64,000 nt of DNA from Puccinia triticina. Taxonomy: Eukaryota; Basidiomycota; Pucciniomycetes; Pucciniales; Pucciniaceae. This document shows positions 44,716 to 56,297 of this stretch, piece after piece. The translations under genes were made by a program, and so were the position numbers. The stretch spans positions 4,588,001 through 4,652,000 of the forward strand of contig NC_070569.1 in the NCBI RefSeq assembly GCF_026914185.1, read 5' to 3'. The notes beneath the pieces are model-generated. The model saw nothing but the letters and a program-made list of their open reading frames with translations, was not told where the DNA came from and ran no database searches. Each line of letters starts with the position of its first letter. Positions within the stretch are counted from its first letter, which is position 1.

Positions 44716-45941
44716 CACTTCAAGGATAATTAAATTCCCCAAAAAAATTACTTAAAGTCTGAAGTTGGGAAAATCATTGAAAAAAAATCACTTCCTACTG
44801 AAAAAAAATGCTAACTGAGCGTGCTCAGCCAAAAAAATAAAAATGTGTCAGAATGAGTAAAAAAACAATGGGGCACATTTCTGGGGTGATTTGTTAGAGG
44901 GGCCTGCATCAGGCCCGCATGGGCCCATACCAGGCCCGTTGGGCCCATTGAAAAAGTAGTATTTGTTTGGAATTCCCATGCTCTGCTAAAATATGAAATG
45001 GGTCAAACCAAATAAATAATGAGGGGGCACATTTTTTGGCAGATTTTTTCATGGGCCTGAATGAGGCCCACCTGGCCCCCACAAAGCCCACTGGGCCCAT
45101 TGAAAGAGTAGCCTTAGTCAAGAATGCCTTATATGCTCAGCTAAGAAACAAAAATGTGTCAACCTGAGTAAAAAATATGGGGCCACACTTTTGGGGAGCG
45201 CTTATTGACAGACCTGCATCAGGCCCATACGGGCCCACCCAAAGCTTGTTGGGCCAACCCAAAAGTATTCTTGGTTAAGAATGCCCATATGATGTTTCAG
45301 AACAGCACCAATTGGCCACTAATCAACAGAAGATATTGAAGGGCTTCTGACATCTGTATGGCATTTTTGCACTCACAGAATGTAGGTCCAGGCCCATCCC
45401 TTCCCCTAGGAAACCTGTTGGCTTGTACGTGCCTGATACAGGCCCGTCCAAAAAGCCTCCCCAAAAATTTCCCCCCCCCCCCCCGTTTTTTACTCAGTCT
45501 GACACATTTTTATTTCTTAGCTGAGCATATGCTTTCTTAACCAAGGCTACTCTTTCAATGGGCCCAGTGGGCTTTGTGGGGGCCATGTGGGCCTCATTCA
45601 GGCCCGTGAAAAAATCTCCCAAAAAATGTGCCCCCTCATTATTTATTTGGTTTGACCCATTTCATATTTTAGCAGAGCATGTGAATTCCAAACAAATACT
45701 ACTTTTTCAATGGGCCCAACGGGCCTGGTATGGGCCCATGCGGGCCTGATGCAGGCCCGTCTAACAAATCACCCCAAAAATGTGCCCCATTGTTTTTTAC
45801 TCATTCTGACACATTTTTAGTTCCTTGGCTGAGCACGCTCAGTTTGCATTTTTTTTCAGTAGGAAGTGATTTTTTTTCAATGATTTTCCCAACTTCAAAC
45901 TTTAAGTAATTTTTTTGGGGAATTTAATTCTCCTTGAAGTG
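44716..45941. mobile_element. Satellite-cored inverted-repeat element B (1226 bp)
   Basis: Starts CACTTCAAGGATAATTAAAT and ends with its complement (one difference), flanked by CTA at 44713-44715 and 45942-45944. The arms are near-complete inverted copies of about 450 bp or more. Each arm contains several diverged units of about 150-170 bp with the phrases 'gggcctgatgcaggcccgt', 'tgtgcccc' and 'tgacacattttt'. No gene. Confidence 0.88.
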
Positions 45942-45944
45942 CTA

Positions 45945-48920
45945 TCTGGTACACGCGGTGTCAGGATCAAAGTGGCAATGGTGCGCGGATTGGCGCGCAG
46001 GGGCTCTTTTCTTCTATGTAGTGTGGCAGCTTTTCTTTATTTTCTTCCCTTCTCTTCCTTGTTGCTTTTCTTTCTACATTTTTCTGTTGATTCTGTTTCT
46101 AATTATCTGCGCGTGTTGGAAGGTTTGGCTATGTGGTGGGTTGGTTTTGTCTGTTTTGTTCTTTGGTTGTTTCTCTTTTTTTTTTCTTTGTGTTTGTTGC
46201 GCGCGTGGGTGTATGATGAAGGTCCCGCTGCGTGCTGCGCCCGGAGTCTAAGTTCTGTCCAAACTTAGACGATGGGACGGCATGGGAAAACACTCTGAAC
46301 CATATTTTCCATCAAAAATTTTATTGATCCTCATTATTCATCGCGATCCTGAGCATTTCTCGGAGCTTTATTCATCCCGCCGACTTGTGGGACCCTTATC
46401 ACGCACGTGGCATAGCTTTGTCGATCTTTTTCCTGTCTGACTCCGCCTTCCGGCGCCCTTCGACGATCCCCACATTCCCAACTTTCCTCATCCTTCCCGG
46501 CTTTTCTTTCCTTTCTCTTCTCAACTCACAACCCCGCCGATGCGCGCTCAACGCCGTCGTAAATCAAACACCCCCCTACCTCATCGCTCTCAGATCCCTG
46601 CTTCTTTCTGCGACCATCCCCGGAGGGCATTCCCCCAAAACTTTTCCCCTCCAACAACTGCCGCCGCCTGGCACGGACGGAGTTCCACACCAGCCGTCAG
46701 GCAGCCCTCACTTTTTCCCCATCAACCTCAGATCTGTTTTGTCCCCCGACGCAACGCACCAAATGCAGGGATCATATACAATGAAAGGATCAATTCTTGG
46801 AGTCAGCCCCGACAGTTGCCTCGAAATAAAGTTTTCATCTGGAGCAATGGTTGAGCGTCCACCGCGCAACTTCGCAATGCCACAGGCACCACTAACGGTC
46901 AACCTGCGAGCTCTCAATGATAAATATACTAAGTGGTGAACCAACGTGTGCCATAACACTCCAACACAAAACAACAGTGAGTCAACCCTTCAACACTGAC
47001 TCCAATCAGTTAGCTAATCCCAAGCACAAGAACCTTTTGTCAAAGCTCGTCATTGACTACTTGATATCTCCCAACGTCGCCTCAACATTCGCCCTAGATG
47101 TAGATCACATTGGTCTTCGCGCCTGGTTTTACGGCAATTTGGCGGGGGTCAATACCGCAAAAGGCTGAGCTGTTGTCAAGGTATGTCATCACAGTGGAGC
47201 TGATCTCATGCCCAAACTGACTCCGTCCATTACTCGCTAGATTATTTCGGGCAGAGTCTTCGGTGTGGAACAGTGACCGTCATGGTCAACCTTGGATATA
47301 GATGTTTTACTCGAGGTCGCAAATTTTTTGGCCCCCCAACCACCGCTCAACATCAATAAACTAACAACCTTGCTAGCAATTAATGTCGTTACAATAAAAT
47401 AGCTTAACAATTATTATCACCAATGCCACTGTACAGCATTCCCCGCAGAACAATGAGTCATTATTAGTTTTGGCACTCAGGAATATCCCCTAGCCTTGAT
47501 GCAAGCACAATTACGTTGATGTTGTTGCACGCCAAACAAGTAAAAAAATCTGGAATCCTTCGTCCTGTGATGAAATCTTGCACCAACATCCCCTCGCGAT
47601 GCACGCACATGAGCATCTTCAGGCGAGGATCTGAGTTTAATATGACCAACAGTTTGACACTTGTTAGCATACGCGCTACCAGCTACATTTAACAGGCGAA
47701 GGCGACCAGACCATGATGTCCTTTCACATATAAACGTGTATTTATCCAACCAAGGTTTGACTATCAGCCCGATCTGTGGAATTGGGGCGAATCGCCTGTG
47801 AGTTAGAGTTACGCTTGTCAGAGCCATCAAGCCAAGCTCCTACCTCAGCTCGATATTTCCAGTGCACACAACCACAGGCAGAGCAATCATTGGGACACAA
47901 CACGATGACAGCAGGAAGGTTGTAATCAAAGGCCCGGCCTATCATTGTTAGTCTGATGGTGGGCTTGGCGGTGGTACAGTGAATTACGACGGATAATCGA
48001 TGGGATTAGATGGTAGGTGGCTTGGTTAAGCCCGTTGCTGGGTTTGATGGTTCAGACCGGTGGAAAATCAGGGTGGTTGGCGAGGCAATGGCCAGGGGGG
48101 TGGCAAGGCAAGGTGTAATTTTTGGGCTTACACATTTGATTTGGGAACAGATTGCGGAATGCTGTGGTGGGGAGGGCGCAGGGTTTGATATTTCGTCAAC
48201 GTTTGTTCAGGGGAGAGGAATGTTCAAGCAGGAGGCAGCGGGTTGCGAGGGGTGTGGCGTAGCAATGGATTGGCGAAGTGATTGTAAGCGACAGGTGGGG
48301 TCCGAGGCGCCTGGATGCGCTATAAAAGGAGAGCCGGAGCAGGATTTACTTCCTCAGACGGCTCGAAGGCTGTGTTTTCCAGCTAAAAGGTTGTCTCACC
48401 CCTGTCCGCTGTAGCATTTGCGCAGTCTGGCGGGGGATATTCGGGGGCCCCCCTGTGCTTTTGGGCTGGGAGTCCTCTTCCCAATGCTTTTTAACCCTGC
48501 TAGACAGGGTTGGGCGTTGGGCCACGGTGCGTCAGCTTGCTGCGCTAGGTGGCTGGGTGCGGCATTTTTGGAGTGTGGATTGGTAGAATTATGTGGGCTT
48601 TTTTTGTAATTGGTCTGTTTGTATGATAATTGCGGCTTGTGGGGTCTCTGGTTTGATAGAAGGGGAACCTGTGACCTTTTTTTTTGTATTTTGGCAGATT
48701 GTAGGGGGAACCCTTGAATTTTTTTTCTATGAACCTGAGACTTTAATATACTTGGATTTATATCAGTGCCAAACGGGGCCTCAGACTCAGCTTGGTGTAC
48801 CCCAGTATTGTGCACTGCACCAGAGTTCAGTTGAGCAATGTGCAGGAATTGCAGGGTTTACCACCCTGGGATTCATTGGTATGAGCCTTGTATAAATGGG
48901 CATTTGACTTGAGTATGCTG
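45945..48920. other. No firmly supported gene
   Basis: 46000-46240 is pyrimidine-rich and ends in a short hairpin motif around 'aagttctgtccaaactt' that recurs elsewhere in the window. Open stretches at 46385-46939 (plus), 46917-47168 (plus; 'KNLLSKLVIDYLISPNVAST') and 47477-47945 (minus; 'CPNDCSACGCVHWK', 'LDKYTFICERTSWSG') look partly protein-like but lack a coherent exon model. A TATA-like 'ctataaaaggag' is at 48320 without a clear gene behind it. They may be remnants of old genes. Confidence 0.4.
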
Positions 48921-48961
48921 CATGTCAACTGGCAGCAGTTTCTTGAGTTTTTTTCATAGTG
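48921..48961. repeat. Orphan right end of a satellite-cored element
   Basis: 'catgtcaactggcagcagtt' followed by 'tcttgagttttt' and 'catagtg' closely matches the right terminus of the element ending at 52450 (about 80 percent by eye over 41 bp). I find no matching left end upstream, so the element is truncated. Confidence 0.55.
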
Positions 48962-49204
48962 CAGATGGCCACACCCCACAACCAAGGCGGAGGGATGGCA
49001 ACATCTTGACACGAGGGCTGGATGTGTCGCGGCCGCCAACGTTAACCTCCTCAGGAGATGGTTCATCAGGGTGGCGTGATGGCGCCCAGCTCCGACAGGA
49101 GAAGAACAGGCTTGAGGCGGGAGGGTGCCGCGACTGGGGTCACTGGGATGATGGGCCTTGAGGGGCCTTGGTCGCCGCTGTGAGGCTAGCAATTGTATAA
49201 GGAT

Positions 49205-49377
49205 GTGAACCTGACAATAAGGAACACGTCGCTTCAGCACAGACGCGGCACGGGTATTGACTCCAAACTTGGTAAAGATTGTGATTCCCCTGACAATAAG
49301 GAACATGTTGCGTCAGCACAGGCGCGGCATGGGTATTGACTTCAAACTTGGTAAAGAGAGAGAAAAGGAGCCAGTCC
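49205..49377 (-). repeat. LTR fragment of the Copia 3/4 family, minus orientation, internally duplicated
   Basis: The phrase from 'tgacaataaggaaca' through 'caaacttggtaaag' occurs twice (49212 and 49289) and matches the 3' part of the LTR at 62935-63323 in the same orientation. It ends abruptly next to a plus-strand integrase fragment, so the junction is a rearrangement rather than an intact element boundary. Confidence 0.7.
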
Positions 49378-49490
49378 CCTATTGGTTTTCCGCCTGCGGG
49401 TGGTGGGTGGTTATTCTGGTCACCGTCAAAGAACAGGATAATTCACTCCACGGCTGTCATGTTCCCTGAGTTCGTGAACTTGCCCATTGT

Positions 49491-51190
49491 GGTGATTTAT
49501 ATGGGCATGCGTGGTAGAATATCCACTCAGAGATAGCGCGGGCGGTGAGGGACTCCTGTCCGTGCTAAGCGGTGGCATTCAGTTGAGGGGAGGTTTGCTG
49601 TTTAGGCTGCCCTCGTGGCTGGGTGGTCTGTAGAAATGAGCGCTGAAAAATGGGGATCTAGGATAGCTGTTGGAGTGCGGTGGTTTTGAGATGTTCGCCG
49701 GGGGGTTTGGATCCTCGGCGGCGGTTGTTTTGTTTTGAGGGGATGAGAGGTGTGATCTTAAAGAGAGGGAAGGAAGGGATCTCAGAAACTCTGATGAAAA
49801 GATGATCTGCGAGCTGCGCTCAAAGGTTTTGAGCTCTGAAGATAGGATCTCTGAATCTTGATGGTCCGTATTCTGGGGATCAGAATGCCATGCCTCCCCC
49901 ATCATCCAAGTTCGGCGAACTTGGACTCCGGGAGAGCCACATGTCACATAGATTTCATCATATCCTCCGCGCGCTACGCGCGCTCACACACAACAGACAA
50001 CAGAAGAAGGAGAAAAGAAAACACAACACAAAGAAATGAGGAAATCACAATGAGATGAGACAGAAGGAGAAGAAACAGAGAAAAGAAAGGAAAGAGGAGA
50101 AGGAAACTCTCAGGACAGACAAGAATCAAACAGAAAAGAAGGAGCCAGAAACCAACAGGGAATAAACCCACAGCAGATGCTGTGTTAGGACCAAGAAAGA
50201 TGAAACAGGGATGGAGACTGAGAAGAAGAGGAATTTTGAGGATGAAGGAGATGGGGGATAAATAATAATAATAAAAAAAAAAAAAAAAAAAAAGAAGATG
50301 GGAAGGTGGAATTCAGGAAAGGAGGAAGGGGAGGAAGATCTTGATGTCTTGGATTCTTGATACTTTGATGAATCTTGATACTCCTGACTAGCTGGCCACA
50401 AGAGGGGCCACCACAGCGGGAATGCACAGAGAGGCTCAGGCAGAGTGCATTCCAGTGACATAAGCACTGAGGATGATGTCAGAAAAGCAGGCTAGGAAAG
50501 CTTACAGAAAGTCATGCGCGGATTGGAATGCACGGATTACGGATTGCGGATCTTGGACTTTGGATCGGGTATTTGGATTGGAGCAGAAAAGACAGGGCTG
50601 GACTGCGGCGGACTACACACACGTGGACTGGTAGCAGCAGCGTGTCAGAGGGTGAGCCACGACAGCCAAAGTGGTTTTCACCAGCGGATGGAACTGGGGT
50701 GGAGGCGGTGGTGAGAGACCGACTGGCGGGGCCTAGACAGAGGATGGTGGAAGGTCATGCGTCGGAGATGAGCGGAGTCTGGGAGAGTGGCGTGCGGAAG
50801 AGCGGGCGGAGCTGGAGGACTAGTGCGGGATCGGGTGGGAAGGATGGGAAAAAGGGGCTCATGGATTTCTCTTCTCTTTCCTTATCCTATTATCCTATCA
50901 TCTTACGGATTACTCATTATTGTACTTACACACTTACAGATGTACCAGAGTATTAGGAGAGTTATATGGGACCTTTATATTTACTTTGAGAGTTACTTGC
51001 GGATTCTGTGCTTACGGAGTGCGGAGCTTTATTCACTTGCGGATTATTACGCTATAGATCAGGCTCAGAGAGGAGCGCTGAAGGCTAGCAGAAAGTAGCA
51101 GTGCGGAGCCGAGTCACCGATAATCACACAGTCTGGACACTAATATTCTTGAAGAAGGTGTTTAGCGGACATTTCCACCGACTTACCAGC
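49491..51190. other. Unclassified insertion between Copia 3 blocks 1 and 2
   Basis: It contains, on the minus strand, a C/T-rich repeat with the hairpin motif near 49892-49935, a (TAA)n/poly-A tract at 50258-50293, and from about 50500 sequence related to 39.4-40.2 kb. A duplicated phrase of about 46 bp ('tagcggacatttc' through 'tttattctca') occurs at 51158 and 51208 at its right border. I could not identify ends or a coding region. Confidence 0.45.
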
Positions 51191-51370
51191 TTTTATTCTC
51201 ACAGGGGTTAGCGGACATTTCTGCAAACAAACCAGCCTTTATTCTCATACCGTCAAGAAAACTACCCCCTTGAAAGCTCAAATACCCAAAGAACCGGCAC
51301 AAGATCAACTGAATACAGTCCTTAATCAAATCATCTTGAAGCTTGGCAAAGAACCAACCAATGTAGTACA

Positions 51371-52450
51371 CACTGCAAGAAAAACTCTAGAAACTGCTTG
51401 CAGTTGAGATGCAGCAAGCTTGAATCAAGCCTCAGCTCAAGCTGGAGTCAAGCACCCCAATTCCATTCTGGTGCACCTTCATTGTGTACTTTGTTCAGCA
51501 TCCCAATGCTTAAAATGCTGGAGTGCTCATGCAGCATGCTGAGACAAATTTTCAACCTTGCACATGAGCATCCCCCTGAGCACCCTGTTATTTTCTTTTA
51601 TAAAACACTCCATGTGCCATTGAATCCAGCCAGAATAACATAAAAAGGGCATGTACACATGAAAGGGATATGTACATATGAGAGGAATATGTATGCATGA
51701 AAGGGGAATGTGAGAAGGTGTATTAACACATAGAAGGGCTATGTACACATGATGAAAGGGTTATGCATGCATGAAAGGGGTATGTATTCATGAAAGGGGT
51801 ATGTATGTATGAAAGGGGTATGTATGAATGAAAGGGGTATGTGCAGTCAGGGTTATTTGCACATGAAAGGGATATGTAAACATCAAAGGGGTATGTAAAC
51901 CTGAATGATGAAAGGGTTGAAAAGGATGTAAAAAATTCAAAGGGGACATGTAAACATGAAAGGGTCATGAAAGCCTGATGAAAGGGGTATGTACATATTG
52001 TGAAAGGGATACATGCACATGAAAGGGATACATGCACATGAAAGAGATACACACACATAAAAGGGATACATGCACATGAAAGGGATACATGCACATGAAA
52101 GGGATACACGCACATGAAAGGGGTATGTGCATATAAAGGGGTATGTACACATTATGAAAGGGCTGCGTATATACAAAAGAAATATGTGCATATGAAAGTG
52201 GTATGTGCACATGAAAGGGGTATGGCCAAATGAAAGGGGTATGTGCACATGAAAGGGGAATTTGCACAGGTATCAACTCAGTATTTTGGAGCCTGTACTC
52301 AGTTTTTTGTACCTTAGAATCACTCTTGCATAAATTATGCAATGTGCATGGAAATTGAATCAACCAGTGCTTGATTCTTGCATGAGGCACAGCTTGCCTT
52401 GAGCTCTTGCATCTCAACTGCAAGCAGTTTCTAGAGTTTTTCTTACAGTG
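51371..52450. mobile_element. Satellite-cored inverted-repeat element C (1080 bp)
   Basis: Ends CACTGCAAGAAAAACTCTAG and complement (one difference) with inverted repeats of about 43 bp plus weaker extension. Target duplication ACA at 51368-51370 and 52451-52453. Removing the element and one ACA restores the Copia 3 frame ('PTNVVHKQDKKVISDLVF'), which confirms the boundaries independently. The interior is a 19-20 bp satellite. Confidence 0.93.
51655..52262. repeat. 19-20 bp satellite inside element C
   Basis: About 30 imperfect units of the form 'atgaaaggggtatgtacac'. Variation in the spacer between 'aaagggg' and 'tatg' gives units of 18-21 bp. Open frames on either strand here reflect the repeat. 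Confidence 0.92.
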
Positions 52451-52863
52451 ACACAAACAAGACAAGAAAGTAATATCAGACCTAGTTTTCACGCAAGATA
52501 GGTGTATTCCTTCAACCATCAAGACTTCCCTGAAGAGTCCCATGTCACTTGAATGGAGAACAGCCGCGGAATATGAAGCAGACATTTTTGACTCCCTTGA
52601 AGTCTGGGAACCAGTGGACCCGTTTCAGGGTGCAAAGGCTCTTGGCTGCCGCCGGGTTTTCACAATCAAACCCCCAGAGTCAAATAACGGCCCTGAAATC
52701 TTTTGCGTGAGGTACGTAGCAAAAGGTTTCAATCAGAAGATGGGTGTTGACTGCAATGAGACGTATGCCCCAACAGCATCTCTGAACATGATATTGCTAA
52801 GTGTATTGATTTCTCTGGCACACAAATTCAAGTTTCCAATGGCAACATTTGACATAAGCTCCG

Positions 52864-53232
52864 TGTAAGGGTCAGGAGACCCTTCACTGTTTGGAGACGA
52901 GTGGCACGGAGAGACAAGGCCTAAAGCCTGGGGACGTTCTAGTTCCAACGTCCTTGGGGGGCTGTATTGCAGGCTAGCACGGCAGAGAGAGTGTCGAAGG
53001 GTCCGGGGTCTCTCTGTTAGTCTATGTACAACTGGTCTTGAGGAAGATCGGAAGAGATCAAGAAGGGAAATGAAGGAACTCACCTAGCACGGCAGAGAGA
53101 GTGTCGAAGGGTCCGGGGTCTCTGCCGAGCTAGGAAGGAGGGGGAGCAGTCAAGACTATAACTTGGCTGATGATCTTATGTGATAGGTGGTGTGACACCT
53201 GGTGAACCCCGCAAGGCGTGTGGGGCTTCACA
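52864..53232 (-). repeat. 3' LTR of the gag-only element
   Basis: 369 bp with an internal direct repeat ('agcacggcagagagagtgtc' through 'ggggtctct', twice). Pairs with 55722-56090. Confidence 0.95.
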
Positions 53233-55326
53233 GTCTCCCCCCCTATAAAAAGATAAAAGAAGGGGGAGAAGTAACAGAAACTGGAATGTGGATTGGGGGA
53301 GAAGTGTCAAGACAAGCAGGGAAAACAATGGGGAAGGGTTCATTGGCCAGTGGTGGTCGTGTGACTTTGTCCCTGGGGTCGATTGTCTTGGTGGAGCTTT
53401 CGAGGCGGTCGATAGCTTGCGATTGTGGCCGTTTGTGGGGGGCTCAGATGTTGCTAGCGCCTTGGGAGTCGGTGTTGGTGGTTGCTGAGAATCTTGGGTT
53501 GGCAGAGTCTCCTGGATCGGCAGTGTCCATCGGGATCGGGCCCGCTTGAGTAACCGCTCCGTCGTCAGATTCATCTTCAAAGCTGAAACAATCCACCGTC
53601 GTAAGCACGCAGCCGGCCGGAAATGGTTGAGTTTTGGCACCGGTGTCGGAACGCACCTTAAACTCATCCCGGCTAGCTGCGCATACAATGCCACCGAGCT
53701 TGCTTTGAATTCGGGTGCCTGGGGCCCGTTATCCCACTCTTCGAGGAGCTCCTCCTCTTGGATCTCCGCCAAAGCCGACACTTGGCCCTCGTCGAGTCCA
53801 AGGTTATCCGGAAAGAGGTTTGACGGGTGATCATCCCCCCCCTCTACCTCGGACGCTGCGGCCACTGATGCCGCCCGAGGCCCTGGACGGCCCGCCGGCG
53901 GTTGCGTTGCCCTCCCCGGGGTTGGACCCAAGGGGCCCAAAGCCGCTGGACGGCGGTAATCCGCCGGTTTCGGCGGGGCAACGAAGGAGTCGGGGATCTG
54001 GATGAATGATCTGTCGATGGGGTTGGTGCACGCCCCGGGTGCGCTCCCGCAGCGTTTTTTGCAGAAATGGCAGCGGCCTTGCGAGTCCAAGAATGCATGG
54101 ACCCACCAGACTGTTTCGTTCGTGGATCCCAAGGGTGTTTGGTTGACCAAAGGTGTTGTGACTCAGGGGCGGAAGGTTTGTCGTTTGGGGAGCGACTGGA
54201 AGTACCCGTTGGTACTCATCTCAAAATCCCCGTATTTGAAGGGTGTCGCCTTGAGGAGCTTGAAGTTCTTCACCATCGCCTTGAGGTCGTCTGGCATACC
54301 GAACATCACAAGACGAGCAAGTTCCAGGTCACCCAAGGCTGATGGGTCCAAGTGGGGCGGTTTGTCAAAGTTAACCATGCGCTGGAGCATTCGGGCGCGG
54401 ATGCTGTAGCCTAGAAAGTCCTCAGAGTCGAGCATCTTCAGCTTGACGATCTGCTCGTATAGTTCCTCCCGCCATTCTGGAGTGATCGCCACCTCAAAAA
54501 GGCGGTCTTTGAATTCCTGCCACGACTTCCCAACGTACGAGTCGACCTCGTTGGCGTAGACTGACAGGAGGTTGGTTTTGTCGATGAAGCTCCCGACTAT
54601 TCGAATCTTGTTGATGTCAGACTCGATTGCCTTCGTGGCGAAGAAAACTTGTACCCCATGGATCCATTTCAGGAAGGGCTCGACGGCTTGGGCCGGACCA
54701 ACATATCGAGGTCCATCGGAAGTCCTGATACGCGGAAGTTCTGTCTCAGCGGATCGTGCCATTGGGGCCGGCGGGGCGGGGGTCTGTCGAACCAATTCAA
54801 TGAGTGCAACTAGAGTGGCTTCCTCCATTCGTGCCATACGTTTTGCGTTGGCTTCCCGCTCTTCCCGGGCTGCATGCCGATCCTTGCGGGCCTGCTCAAC
54901 TGTCGCCAACTGCGCGTCAACCAGCATCTTCATGTAGTCTGGCGGGGGGTTTCCCCCTTGGTCCCGCTGCGGCTGGTCCATGAGTGAGGGATTACTGGGC
55001 TGTGGTTTTTCGTGTGGCGAGCAAGAAGGGAGCGGGGGTGCGCTTGGGGCGGGTGGTGCAGATAACAGAGGGAGTGGGTTAGTGTTGGCGCCGTATGAAG
55101 TTGACTCGTCCGCTGGTTGTTCGACGGTCGGCGGGATGAATGGTCTGACAGTGTCGTCGGACGACGATGAGCTACTGGGGTCGGAGTCGCTTGATTTGAG
55201 GGCCGCGTCACTCGACGATGCCAGCTGTTTCAGAAGGCGCTTCTTTGCGTTGGCTGCCCGGATGATGGCGTCGGGATCGGAAATGGGGGTGATATCTTCA
55301 GGAGCCGTGTTTCTTCTCGTGGACAT
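53176..55326 (-). pseudogene. Gag-like protein of the gag-only element, one TGA
   Basis: The likely ATG at 55326 opens 'MSTRRNTAPEDITPISDPDA'. A Ser/Pro-rich region, a basic helix ('QARKDRHAAREEREANAKRM') and a retrotransposon-gag-type core follow ('FLKWIHGVQVFFATKAIES', 'DSYVGKSWQEFKDRLFEV', 'YSIRARMLQRMVNF'). A single TGA at 54163-54165 interrupts the frame after 'LPKRQTFRP'; the same frame continues with a Cys/His motif 'CHFCKKRCGSAPGAC' and an acidic, Pro-rich tail to 53176, partly inside the LTR. The TGA may be a defect or a readthrough point. No pol domains. Confidence 0.85.
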
Positions 55327-55423
55327 GGACTGAATGATAGATTGAGTGGCCGCCGATGGTCCAAGTAGTTTGAAGCTCAAAGGAAAACTGCGGCGGACCG
55401 AGCAGCTCGACTGGATAGATGTT

Positions 55424-55604
55424 CGGACGGACGGAGGGAAGAGTATGGACGGACGGATGTTGGACGGACGGACGGACGGATGTTGGACGGACGGACGGAC
55501 GGATGTTGGACGGACGGACGGACGGATGTTGGACGGACGGACGGACGGATGTCGGGCGGACGGACGGAATGGACAGAGGTTCGGATGAATGGGCGGACGG
55601 ACGG
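55424..55604. repeat. 23-bp minisatellite in the leader of the gag-only element
   Basis: About five units of 'ggacggacggacggatgtt' with nested 4-bp GGAC repeats, between the 5' LTR and the gag ATG. Confidence 0.92.
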
Positions 55605-55721
55605 TTTGAGGGGAGCGCGGATTAAGGTGAATGACCCAAATCAAGAGGAAAGAGAAAAAAAAAGGGACAGTGCGGGGTGTACCGGAAATGCCTAGAGGTT
55701 GGTGGGACTAGAAAAAAAAAG

Positions 55722-56090
55722 TGTAAGGGTCGGGAGACCCTTCACTGTTTGGAGACGAGTGGCACGGAGAGACAAGGCCTAAAGCCTGGGGACGTTCTAG
55801 TTCCAACGTCCTTGGGGGGCTGTATTGCAGGCTAGCACGGCAGAGAGAGTGTCGAAGGGTCCGGGGTCTCTCTGTTAGTCTATGTACAACTGGTCTTGAG
55901 GAAGATCGGAAGAGATCAAGAAGGGAAATGAAGGAACTCACCTAGCACGGCAGAGAGAGTGTCGAAGGGTCCGGGGTCTCTGCCGAGCTAGGAAGGAGGG
56001 GGAGCAGTCAAGACTATAACTTGGCTGATGATCTTATGTGATAGGTGGTGTGACACCTGGTGAACCCCGCAAGGCGTGCGGGGCTTCACA
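55722..56090 (-). repeat. 5' LTR of the gag-only element
   Basis: 369 bp, two differences from the 3' LTR. Followed in coding direction by a T-run and 'ctagtcccaccaacc', a possible primer-binding region. Confidence 0.95.
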
Positions 56091-56297
56091 CTCCGCATAC
56101 CTCTACAGCTTGATTGAAGAGGAAGTTTATGTGCAACCGCCAGTGGAAATCAGACCCAAGCTTAAAGGAAAAATAATGAGACTCAAGAAGGCTATGTACG
56201 GGACAAAGCAGGCGGCGCGCTGCTGGTGGAAATTATTCAAAGGCAAGATGGAAGGACTTGGATTCTTGGCATCAGAATTAGAGTAATCTCTATATAT

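Larger units (their letters stand above)
52864..56090 (-). mobile_element. Gag-only LTR retroelement (3227 bp), very young
   Basis: Two 369-bp LTRs (52864-53232 and 55722-56090) differ at two positions by my reading. Target duplication CTCCG at 52859-52863 and 56091-56095. In coding (minus) orientation the LTR is TGTGAAGCCCC...CCTTACA, and a polypurine tract (ATAGGGGGGGAGAC) precedes the 3' LTR. It encodes a Gag-like protein but no protease, integrase or RT, so it must rely on enzymes in trans. It sits inside Copia 3 and removing it restores the Copia frame. Confidence 0.95.

Noticed and set aside
46385..46939. 184-codon open frame
   Set aside because: Overlaps another frame of equal quality, has Pro/Ser-rich low-complexity content and no recognisable domain or splice support.
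48396..48815. 139-codon minus-strand open frame
   Set aside because: Lys/Pro/Gln-rich composition arises from T- and G-rich plus-strand DNA; no homology or promoter.
50258..50293. Poly-A tail of a SINE or processed gene
   Set aside because: A (TAA)n/A-run is present, but no upstream RNA polymerase III boxes, source gene or target duplication could be seen.
51655..52262. Long Cys/Pro/Phe-rich repeat protein on the minus strand (51723-52585)
   Set aside because: The peptide repeat simply translates the 19-20 bp satellite of element C and changes frame with unit length.
55424..55604. Arg/Asp/Gly-rich repeat protein
   Set aside because: It is the translated 23-bp minisatellite in the leader of the gag-only element.
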